NCBI GenBank assembly: GCA_034509425.1
Contig: JAVTVJ010001836.1
Coordinates: forward strand, 1-64,000
Direction of reading: 5' to 3'
From: Eopsaltria australis
Lineage: Eukaryota; Chordata; Aves; Passeriformes; Petroicidae
Length of the DNA stretch: 64,000 nt
Shown piece by piece: positions 11,935 through 22,400 of this stretch. Each line of letters opens with the position of its first letter. Position 1 is the stretch's first letter. Made by a program: the position numbers and the translations under genes. Under the pieces are notes generated by a model. That model searched no databases. It worked only from the letters and a program-made list of their open reading frames with translations, and was not told where the DNA came from.

Positions 11935-12400
11935 CTTTTAAACCATACACGTTCATTAACCTAACACATAAAAACCACAAAGAGAGAAAACCTTCGTCAG
12001 CACTAATACACAATACACACCAATCCCATCACGACGGAGAAACCCAAAACCTATTTTTATTGCTGACATAAAAAACCCCCACCAGTTAACCCTATTCAAA
12101 ACTAAAACAAATCTACCTACATTTTTTAAAATCCCATTACAACAAGCCCCCAAACCTCATACATTCTAAGCATGAACTGTCTCCGAAACATATATTTCAA
12201 GTCATACAAATTATGCTAAAAAAACCCAAAACTCCAATACGTCCACAATACATCAACAACGTTACAGATAAAAACATACGGACAAAAGTATTCTTTAAAA
12301 TCGGCCGCATTTACCCCTAAACCTATTTCACCATCAAAAACAACCCCAATAACAAATCCTACTCAAAAAAAGTCTGTTTTGGGTTAGGCAGGAGGGGTCA
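11935..12400. other. Second G-poor, AT-rich stretch
   Basis: Composition as at 10140-10685: A and C rich, G poor on the + strand, no coding frame, and a TTTATT at about 12056 (AATAAA on the minus strand). Having the same strand bias on both sides of the CpG island is unusual. Confidence 0.45.
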
Positions 12401-12419
12401 AAATCTAGGAAGTGATTTA

Positions 12420-12760
12420 TGCTGCAGGAAGGGATATAATTTTTTTTCTTAGGAGAGAGAGTTAATAATTAGGTAGTTTTAAGGATGAATATGTAGGTGA
12501 ACTAATTAAAAAGTTGATTTGCTTTTGGGGAAAAAACTATATATAAGTAGAGACTCTTTGAGCCTCTTCTTCTTTGGATTTGCTGTTGTGTAGAGAAGAG
12601 CATCTCTTGCTTCTCTCTCGGGTAAAGCTTTGTCTTGTCCCACCTTCCCCCCTTTCAAAGGAGGAGGGGGGGGAGGAAGGGAGGTTTATGGCAGCTATGC
12701 TGCTGCAACTGAGAATGAGAGAAGAAACGGCTAGAATTTTTAGTAGGTACAACTCAACTT
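12420..12760 (+). mobile_element. Possible LTR fragment
   Basis: Contains TATATAAG (12538-12545) followed by 'ttgctgttgtgtagagaagagcatctcttgcttctctc', which looks like the promoter/R region of an avian endogenous-retrovirus LTR. No terminal TG...CA or target duplication could be fixed, and no internal retroviral genes are nearby. The neighbouring 12775-12870 has 'gggccaggc' repeats. Confidence 0.3.
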
Positions 12761-13264
12761 GTATGTCAGCTACACGAGACCGGGCCAGGCCCCTGCTCTG
12801 GGCCAGGCAAGGACTGGGCCGGACTTCATCTAGCTCGGGCCAGGCCCTGCCTTGTCACTCCGGGTCTAGACAGCTTTACTAGGCCTAGTCAGCTTCGCAG
12901 AGCAGCCTCCTAAAATCCTACAGCTGGATAGTTCAGGTAACAGGGATTAGAGGAAGTTCTTGGACCCAACACAGGTTCTGTCCCACAAAGACCAGCTGAA
13001 CTTCCTGAGATAATGCACAGTGTCCCCAGGGCACCTCAGCAGGTTTTTCTGCAGTAGTGCTTATCTGTCTGGCAGGGAACTGACGGCTGGTCAGCTCCAG
13101 AGGGACAGGCTGCCAAAAATGAGCGGCAGGGCCCGCGATGAGAGAAGAGGAAGATGGGGGCAGCTTGGAAGGTGTGTAGTGGGAAAGGAGAAGCCTAGGA
13201 ATGGGACAGAGAAAGACAGCAAAAGGAGAGAAACGGCAAGACGGGGGAAAAAATGGGGAGCACG

Positions 13265-13420
13265 ACAGAGATGAAGAACCATTGAATCATTTAGGTTGAA
13301 AAAGAACTTTGAGATCATCAAAGTCCAATCATTAACCCAGCACTGCCAAGTCTTTAGTGATACTAAACCATATCACTTGAAGGTGGCACCACCTGCCCAT
13401 TGGGGAATCGCACCTGGAAG
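13265..13420 (-). mobile_element. CR1 retrotransposon fragment
   Basis: 'gaatcatttaggttgaaaaag', 'agatcatca' and 'cattaacccagcactgccaag' match the reverse complement of the 3' part of avian CR1 LINEs. It is truncated, with no reverse-transcriptase frame. 13420-13790 beyond it is purine-rich ('gagagaaaaggagaggc') without genes. Confidence 0.7.
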
Positions 13421-14119
13421 CACAGAGGAGAGAAAAGGAGAGGCAGAAAAAGGGCATGGGAGGAGGACAAAGGAATATCAGGACAGAGTGATGATGAAAA
13501 TGAATAAAATGTGATGGGCAACGGTGAGGGATTAAAAATAATAGGGGCATGTAACAGGACAGAGAGATACAGTGAGAGACAATGGCACAGAGCAGGAAAG
13601 AGCAGCAGAATAAAAAAGGAAGAGGGATCCTGAGAGAGGCACGCAGGACAGATAAAAGGGAAGAGCGGGTAAGGATAGACAGCTAAATGGACAACAGAAC
13701 AAGGAAAGAACATCAGGGAGTAGGATGCTGGGCCAGAATAAGAAAGTGAGGGACAGGGAGCAGGACAGAATGGTAAACACGCAGTATTTTTATTTCTTTC
13801 ATATAGATAATGTTTTCTCACATTTTTCAAGTCTTTGACTGTTTGATCTACATATACAAGTTATATTTGTGTGTGCGATGTCACATGAGTTATGGCAAAT
13901 AATCTTGAGCGTGGCACCATGCATTTCTTCCGGAGCCGCCGTCCCGAGTGCGATGGCACGTAACTAACCCTAACTTAAACCTCGCCGAAATCGGGATTCC
14001 AGCTCTAAAATCTAATACTTTCGAGGACTGCTCCCAAATGAAAACTGCCAGGACAAGTGATGCTGCAGACAGCGTCACCCTCCGTCAGTCATGGAGACAG
14101 GACCTGTCTCAAGGGACAC

Positions 14120-14330
14120 AAGAACAGTTCTGCATGTCCCGTTTCCTGTGTGCCCCCACGTGTCTTGTGTCCTCTGCGTATCCCCCATGTCCTGCGTGTC
14201 CTCTTGTGTGAGTTCCCACGTGCCCTGCATCCTCTGCATGCCTGTATCCCCTGTCCCCCGTGTCCCGTGCATCCCCATGCCTGTCTGTCCCCGTGTCCCA
14301 TGTCCCTGCACCCAGCTGACACGCGGGTGC
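14120..14330. repeat. Pyrimidine-rich minisatellite
   Basis: Degenerate units of about 10-12 bp built on 'tgtccccc' and 'cgtgtcc'. It lies just downstream of the POLR3C poly(A) signal. Confidence 0.7.
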
Positions 14331-14345
14331 ATTAGCAACTGTTGC

Positions 14346-14351
14346 TTTATT
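14346..14351 (-). terminator. POLR3C: POLR3C poly(A) signal
   Basis: AATAAA on the minus strand, about 120 bases past the POLR3C stop codon, giving a short 3' UTR. Confidence 0.7.
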
Positions 14352-14466
14352 CTCCTCAGTAGCACAAGCACTGAGGGCAAAGGCATCTGGTCCCTGTGCC
14401 CATTCACATCCCCACCTATATCCCTGTCCTTGTCTGTGCCTGTGTCCTTGTTCCCGTCCTGTTTCC

Positions 14467-17400
14467 TCACAGCCTCTTCATGGTGCTCTCGATGAATGAT
14501 TCCAGCACAAAGATGGTCTCATCCACCTGGTTCTCACTGGCATCGATCCTGGGGGATAGATGGTGATAGGCAGCCCCCACAGAGTCCCCAACTTTCCATC
14601 TCCATCCCCGTTTCCATCCCCCCTCACTTGTTGACGTTGCGTTTCAGGGTCTCGAGCTGCTGCCGCTCAGGACCTGTGATCATCTCCTCGACCTCGTGCA
14701 GCTGTGCTGCCTCGGCACCCGTGGCCTGCATGGAGGCCAGGATGGCCTCCACACGCTGGGACTTCTCTAGGAGCCTCCTAGGAGGGAACATGGAAACGTG
14801 GACATGGCAGTAGTGGCTCCAGACCCACTGTGCCAGGCCACTCCCAGCCACGGCACTCACTTGTTCTCCCGCATCTCGTGCTGCCGTCGCTCCATCAGGT
14901 TAGCCACGCTCTGTGGAAGAAACAGGTGAGTACCCATCTCGGATGTGTCAGGCGGCACTGAAGAGCCCCGGGGGGGGACGTGGGCACAGTCACTGCCACC
15001 CCTGTGGCACCACAAGAGAGGGGGCTGTGACACCTGGACCCTGGAGTAGGTAGGAGCTCTGGACGGATGAGAACCAGGTGAGTCCCCAGCCCAGGCATAC
15101 CGGGGGTGCCAAGGGACCCTACGTTTCCAAAAACCCAATGGGAGGACGCGCAGAGGACAGTGCTGCCTGCCGTCCTTGTGACACCAGGAAGGAGGGGGCC
15201 GTGACACCTGGATGTGGCACTTCCGGGACTGGGGGCTGGCAGAGTACCCTGGAGCTGGAGCTGGCAGCAGGGCCTGGATTCCCTGGGAATTACTGCATGG
15301 ATAGACCAGGATCTATGATATTTGGGGCCTAGCAGGTCTTTGGGATTCACCTTGTAGCATCTGTGAAGCAGCATCCGAGCAGCAGCCATCACATTCACCG
15401 TGTACAGGTAAAAGGTGCGGGATGGAGCATGGTCCGGAGTCTTGGGAATCTCCTGTGGAAGGGCAAAGAGGCAGATGTGGGAACCAAGGGGGGGTATCCC
15501 CTTCCCTGGAGGTGTCCCCGGGTTCCCTCACCCGTAGGATTCCCCTTTCCCAAAGGATTCCCCGTGCTCAGATTCTGGGTGGGATCACTCAGAAGTGCCC
15601 AGAAGTGCCCATCACCCGGACAGTTGTTCCACCTGGGGAATTCTCCGGGATCCCAGAGCTCCCTCACCTGTGGGGACACTAAGTTCTCCAGGATCCTGGA
15701 GATCCCTCACCTGCAAGGACACTAGGTTCTCCGAGAGCATCCTGTAGAGCATGTCCTTGGCTTCCTTGGCCGGGATCATGGCGAAATCCTCCACCTGCTT
15801 CTGCTCCAGGTGCTTCTTGCGCAGCAGCAGGCGGAATATCCTGGCGCAGCGGGAGCCAAACCTGTGCGGGAGGAGCAGGATGTGAGGGAGAGATGCGGGA
15901 AGGGGCAGGGGGAGCTCGGAGGCTCTGGGTCCCAGCGTCACCTCTCCTCCACGATGGATTCCAGAGTGGCCGTGGCCAGGGATGCCAGGGCCTTGTGCAG
16001 GTCTGTAGGGGCCAAGGTCAAGGATGATTCCGGAGCTTGGGAATGTTTCTGGCCCAGGAATGCCGAGCTCCCCGCAAAGGATACTGACAGTGTAGGTGCC
16101 CCCGCCGCTGTCCCCTGCCTTCCCAACGAACTCCAGCTGCAGGGAGAGACAACGGGGAAAAGTTCAGGACGTCCCCTGAAGGAAGGAAAATAGGGATTTT
16201 TTCCTTAAAATCTGGAGTGGGAACAGTAAGAAGATTTTAGGGAAAAAGATCTGGGACTTTAACAGCCTAAAAACATGGACCAGGTCTTAGTGACAAGTCC
16301 AGGGGCTTTTAAATATCTTTGATATATCTTAAATATCATTTTCAGTGTCAGAATTTTAGGTAGCTTTAATGATTTTGAAATAACTTCAGTATTTTTGAAA
16401 TAACTTTGGTATCTTTTAGTATCTACAATGTATTTTATGTATCTCTCCTGTATCATCAATATGTATTCAGTAAGTTATGTATCTGTTAAATAACTTGAGT
16501 ATTCTTAAATAACTTCAACATCTGTTAAATATTTTCAGTGTCTGTAAAATAACTTTAATACCTGATAAATAGTTTCAGTATCTGTTCAGTATCTTTGATA
16601 TCTGTTCAATAACTTAAAAAATCTTCAGTATCTGTTAAAAACCATCCTTAACTCTCAGTGAAACATGTTTTACTCTCAGACAGAGAAAAAAACAAGAAAT
16701 CATGGAATCAATAGAGGCCAGAAAAGCCCCGGGGTGTCCCCAGCTCCGCGTCTAGCGTCCCCAGGCTCACCGGATCGTCAGCCAGGAGTGCCAGGTACTG
16801 GTCCAGCACCTGCTTCCCGATGTTGTACCCAGCCGGAAGAGATCGGAATATCTACAGCGGAAAAAACAGGGAGCATCAAAAGATTCTGAGGGATACCGGC
16901 TTCCCAGGAGCTTTCGAGGACTCACCTCGTTGGAGGAGAGCGGCTGTGTGTGGGACGCGCCCGAGGCCGTGGTCACCTCGCTCATGCGCAGCATCGTCCG
17001 CACCACCTCGCTGCTGGTCTGTATGGGGAAAACCAGGAATAAGAGTGGGAAAAGCTCCAGAGTTCCGGAGTGGGAACAGAGGCGGGAGCCACAGACCGGG
17101 TCCATGCGGCTGGCCACAGCACCAACCAGCGCCTGGTCACGGAAGTGCTGATGAAAGCGCTCCAGGTTGACTTGCCAGTAAATGCCATCATCCGGAGGAG
17201 TCTAGGGCGGACAAGGACAAAAAGTGAGGGGAAAGGGGAGCAGGAAAACAGAGGGAAATGGGGCAGGAAACTAAGGAAAAGGGGACCCAAAACTGAGGGA
17301 GGGGAGCCAGAAAAGTGAGGCAAAAGACACACAAAAAATGAGAAAAAGGGGACCACTTGGTTTCCCCAGAACATGTTTAGGGGTATGGATCCCACCCTTC

Positions 17401-18946
17401 CTGTGTCCCAGTTTCCAGGCCAGAGTACAGAGGGTGCCATCACTCTATCGCTCCCAGTACCTCCGAGCTTCCTGCCTCCTGCTTCTGCCTTTTGGCCTTG
17501 TGCTGCCCCTCCTCTTCCTCATCGCACGAGCGTCTCCGCTTCCCTTTCCCTGTCGACCCGAGACGCTATTTCCCATCAAACCCATCACGATGGCCGAGCA
17601 CTGCCCAAGGCCCCCCAAATGCCAAGATCCCGGGGGCTCTCACCGACGAGGCTGAGCCGAGGCACGATGTACATGTCCTTCTCGGCAATGACCAGGGCAG
17701 GTGCTGGGGGTGGCGGCACCTTGGTGCTCCGGGAGCTTTCCGGGACCATCGGGCACCTCTGGATGAAGTGGGTATCTGCCAGCCGCACAAACGTGCTGGA
17801 CACTTCCGTGTAATCCATGGTTTTCCCATCTAGGTGGGAGGAGAGACATGGCGGATGGATCCAGGATGTTCCTAAGGCTTCGGAGAATGCGGTCCCTTTG
17901 GGATCGCATTCACAAACCCAATCCCAAATCCTTGTGTTTTAAGAAGCTTCCCACCCTCCGCGGTCTCCATTAGCCTGCCCGAGACCGGATCCTGGATGTC
18001 CCCGAGGCTCAGGACTACACTGCCACCACAGCCTGGCTGTGAATGCCCTACAGTGCCTCTGGTCCTATTCACTGACCAACCTGCTCCCAGATCCCATTTT
18101 TTTGAGGGAGAAGCTTGCTTCCCACCTTCCATAGTTTCAGTGAGGCGATCGGCAACCCTGGCGACAGCACGGCTCATAGGAAGGTGCCCGTGGAGCAGGA
18201 GCTCCTCCACCAGCAGCTCCCCTGGGTCCCCATATAGTGTCTTGGCCGTGTAGATGTAGCGGGGGTAGCGCAGGATCCGCAGGATCCGCTCGCTCCGTGC
18301 CTCGTATTCCACGGACCCCCGGGGCTGCACCTCATACCACGCCAGGTTGTGCTGGATGAGGACACAAAGGGCCTTTTTCACCTGTGGGAGAGAGCGGGAG
18401 GGTTGTAATCCGCCTTTAAATGGTAATGGCCCTGTTCCAGTCTTCCTGGTGTTCCCTCCCTGCCCAGATGCCAGTTTCGCTATGGAGAATCAGAATTTCC
18501 CCGCTCCTTCAAAGATTAGTTTTTCAGGGAAACACAAGCCACCTGCTCCATTAAAATCTTCCTCCCCGATTTCTTAAAAATTCCTTGTCCTTTGCCAGGT
18601 TTTCCCACCAATCTGTCCCTGTTCCTGGACTCTATTCCTGCCTTTGCTCGCTATGGAGCATTAGTGTCCCTCCTTCCTCCCAAATTAGTTTTTCAGGGAC
18701 ACACGAACCTCCCACTTCTGATTTATTTCCTTAAAAATTCCTTGTCCTTCTCCAGGTTTTCCTCGCAGTCTCCCCTCCTGGATCCCTCCCATCCCGTACC
18801 TGATCCGGGAGCAGCCCCGTGTCCCCCACCAGGAGCCGCAGCGGTCGTGGTCCCGTCCGGAGCAGGGAATTCCCGACTTTCTCCACGATCTCCCCGAAGT
18901 GCTCCTGGAGCAGGAGGGAGCAGAGCCGTAGCTCCGCCTGCGTCAT
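14467..18946 (-). CDS. POLR3C: RNA polymerase III subunit RPC3 (RPC62)
   Basis: Nuclear subunit of RNA polymerase III; with RPC6 and RPC7 it forms the subcomplex needed for promoter-directed initiation. Fourteen coding exons: 18800-18946, 18126-18381, 17644-17829, 17461-17549, 17201-17097, 17018-16926, 16851-16771, 16136-16085, 16002-15942, 15861-15711, 15452-15351, 14910-14861, 14777-14628 and 14548-14467. The phases close to exactly 534 codons plus stop, the human length. The start MTQAELRLCSLLLQEHFGEI is the family start. Winged-helix segments include RYPRYIY and FVRLADTHF; the basic/acidic linker (exon 4, GKRRR...DEEEE) is present. The C-terminal coiled coil ends in ESTMKRL. A non-coding first exon ends at a donor at 19179, and the acceptor abuts the ATG. 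It is divergent from RNF115. Confidence 0.96.
15661..15733 (-). repeat. 43-bp duplication of a POLR3C splice donor
   Basis: 15704-15733 (3' end of coding exon 10 plus its donor) is copied at 15661-15690 inside the following intron, shift 43. The intron copy keeps CAG|GTGAGG, so it is a second potential donor. Confidence 0.8.
16290..16640. repeat. AT-rich minisatellite in POLR3C intron
   Basis: About 16 degenerate units of roughly 20-22 bp on the theme 'tatctgttaaataacttcag'. It lies in the intron between coding exons 7 and 8. Confidence 0.85.
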
Positions 18947-19178
18947 CCTGGCGGCTCCGGAATCCCAGGAACGGAGCGGGGAGAAAGAACAGCTGGATGG
19001 ACAGAGAGGGGACCGATGCTGACCCTGTCGCGGGGGTCCCGTGTCCCCTCCCGGGGAAGGATCAGCCCTGTCACAGGGGCCCCCGTGTTCCCCCAGGTGA
19101 GATTTCCCCCGCCGTTTCCTCCCACGGCTGGGACCCCCGGCCCCGTCAGGGGTCCCGGTGCCCCCTCGCTCTCACCAC

Positions 19179-19458
19179 CTGGCCCGGCCTAGCCCGCCGC
19201 CGCCATGACAACGGCCACGTCCCGTGTCCACTTCCCGTCACTTCACTTCCGCTGCCGCCGCCGGGTGCCCCATTGGGAGGCTTATACCAGGGGGCGCGCC
19301 AGCTGCTCTCCGCCCCCCCCCCCCGGGGCCGCTCTATCCTCTCACCCGCGCTTTCCAGACGGGGCGCGGAGCAGACGAGCTCGCCGGAAGCGCGGGGCCT
19401 CTCTGGGCTGCGCTCGCTGCCCCGGGAGGAGTGACGGCAGCGGCGGCGGTAGGGGAAG
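19179..19458. promoter_or_regulatory. POLR3C/RNF115 divergent promoter
   Basis: CpG-rich DNA between the POLR3C non-coding first exon (donor at 19179) and the RNF115 start codon. It contains repeated ETS-type 'acttcc' motifs (about 19228-19250) and GC boxes, and no TATA. On the POLR3C side a five-codon upstream ORF (ATG at 19206, then Ala-Ala-Ala-Gly-stop) lies in the presumed 5' UTR. Confidence 0.7.
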
Positions 19459-22400
19459 ATGGCGGAGGCGGCGGCGGCGGTGCCGCAGCACCGTTTTTTT
19501 TGCCACAGCTGCAAGGGCGAGGTCAGCCCCAAGCTGCCGGTGAGCCCCGGGCAGGGAGGGTCGGAGAGGGGGAACTCCGAGCTGCCGGTGAGCCCCGGGC
19601 GGGAAGGGCCGGGGCGGGGAGCCCCGAGCTGCCGGTGAGCCCCGGGCGGGTGTAGGGGCAGCGGTGATCCCCCGGTCTCTCCCTGAGCTCCGTAAGGAAC
19701 CGGTGACCTCCGGCCCCCGAAGTTGTTCCCACGTGGAACAGGTGATACCCCCCATCCCAGTTCTCAGACTGGAAAGGGACTGGGGGAATCTCCTGTTCTT
19801 CATGGAAGCGGATAATCCCATTCCCATCCCGCTCCATGAACACCACTTGCAGCGTTTGTTCGTCCGACGGCGTGGGAATTGTCCACCTACTCCTAAATTA
19901 TCCTAATTCCTATTCCTTTGGGAGCATCCCAAATTTTTCTTTATTCCACGTCCATCCCTGAAGGACCCATTTCCCCCTCCAGCATTCCCAAACCCACTTT
20001 TTAAAAGGAAACATCGTCCGATTCTCGCTCCAACCCCTCCGTCCCCAAAAACTGGGCTTTCCTGGTGCCTCCATCACCTTCCTTTTTTATCCTGGGAGGA
20101 AAGCTCCACCCCTGCTCTCACGGAAACACCAGGGAAACACCTGAAATTTCGTTTCCTGAGATCTTCCACTGGGTCTTGCTCCGGTTCCCCTTTCAGGAAC
20201 GGCCCAGATTCCTGGCAGTGGGGGGACGTGGCCCTGTGGCTCTGGCCACAAACCCCGGTGGGAGCTGCTTCCCTTGGATTTGTCCTTGGAGAATCCCAAC
20301 CCAAAACACCTTTTTGGCCCAAAATTCCCCGATTTGGGTCATTGAGAGGGATTGGGGATTAGGGATGAGGGCATGGAAAAGGAGACATTCCCGAGCAGAA
20401 CTTTTCCTGCACCTCCCAATGCCAGAGCTGGAGATGTTGGGTTGGAGAATTCCAGTTCTCCAGGAAGTCATCTGGAGACTTTCTAAGGAGACTTTGTGCC
20501 TCTTCCTCATTCGCGTGTCATAAGGAGGGTCTTGCCATGTGAAAATCCCTGTGGGTTGAGAAGTGGAGCCTTGGAGGTGCCAGGGAGATACTTTTTTCTT
20601 GCTTACCAAGTGAGGAATGTGGGCATGGCAGGAGGGATATGGAATTCCACCAGGTATCGATCCGATGCTATGATGGAGAAGCCGAGTTATTCTGAGCGGA
20701 GACAAGGGGAAAGGGGAAATTCAAGCTGGGGTTAGAGCTATGGAGGAGCTGGTGGATGGAGGGAAAGCCAAGGAAAACTTCTGCATGGTCCCATTTGTCC
20801 CGCACACCTTTCTTTGGGATTCCATTTGCATCTTTCCATAATTCTTGGGTGATGATCACCTGGAAAACCATCCGACTGAACTTTTCTGCCCAGATGTGGG
20901 ATCAAGTCCAGGCTGGATGTGAACGTGCCATACAGTTCTGGGTGCCTCAGGAATTATCTGAGCACAAAGCAAATGCTCCTGGTGGGATTCTGATTTGTTT
21001 TCCGTGAGGCTGAAGGGGAGTCGAGAGCCGTGGGATGCCGCCGGATTTCTTGGAAAATCTGATTTTCTTTGTACTGTGGCTGGATCCCGCTTAGGGAATG
21101 AGGTCCCTGTGCAGATCCCAGGATGTGAGTGCCCGGGAGGCTCCAGGATCATCCGCTGCATCCCTAAACATCCCAGGGAAAGCAGGGAGCTGATTCCAAG
21201 GCTCTGCAGGATCCCACACACCTTCTGTTCCTGTTTCCCTTCTCCCTCCCTCCAGGGCTATTTATCCCAAATGCCATTTTTATCTCTCTCCAGCTACTGG
21301 GTGGGAAGCTGAGTATTTCCATATGGACTCCAACAGAAAAAATATTCCAAAGCTTCCAGGAATGCATCATCAGCCCACTTGCTGCTGGTGATGGTCTGAT
21401 CCAGGATTTGGATTTGGATGGAGTTCCCACAAAATCCGTGCCCAAGGTGTGGGGAGCGTTCTATGTGCTGTGGAACAGGATGCAGGATTTTCAGGGATCT
21501 GGGAAGCATGAGTGAAGGGAAGAACGTTCCAATCCAGAGTGACTGGTTCTGGATGGAGACCTCACAAAAATTGGTGCTCAAAGTGTGGGATTTCAGAAGG
21601 CTCTGTCTGTGGGATGGGTTCTGGAGAGGGAAGATCCTTGAGAGAGGATCTGTGGGGTCTTTTTGTTTTTTCCAAAGCCAGTCTGCAGCTCTGGGACAAC
21701 ACTCTGGGAATGGGAACAGGGAAAATTTTTCTTCTTGGAGGGAAATTCGTCTGCTGCCTCTGTGGTTCCCACCAGTGGCTCTTTCGCTCACCGATGCCCA
21801 AATTACATGGGATTCAGATTTTTTGGTGTTGTTCTGAGCTGCTTGGGATCTAGGATCAGGAATCTGCCTGAAGGGGGGCTTTTCTTTAGAATTCCAAATA
21901 TTTTGTGTCTAATCCCAGCTCCCTTTTGTCTTCCCAGGAATATACCTGCCCCCGCTGTGAGTCCGGCTTCATCGAGGAAGTCACTGATGATTCCAGGTAC
22001 CAGAGAATCCAGGGATATCCAATGTTCAGGCACGTGGAGAGACAATGGATCAAGTAATGAGGAGATTCAGTGTGAAAAATGCCAATTTTGCTCTTTTTTG
22101 ATGTATTTTTTCCCCTTTGTGGTTTTGTTTTTTTGGTAAAAGAAAAGCCTCTTTTGGTCTTCTTGATATTTTTACCCTTTTTGGTATTTTTTTACTCTTT
22201 TGATCATTTTTTTTCCCTTTTTGATTTTTTTCTTACTCCTTTTAGTATTTAAGGAAAAAAACTTTTTACTATTTTTGGTCTTTACCCTTTTTTCTTTTTT
22301 TTTTTTTTTTTTTACCCCTTGTTAGTCTTTTTTTTACTCCCTTGGGGGGATTTCAGGAAACAAAGGGGGATTTGGGAAGCACAGGGGGATTTTGGGAATG

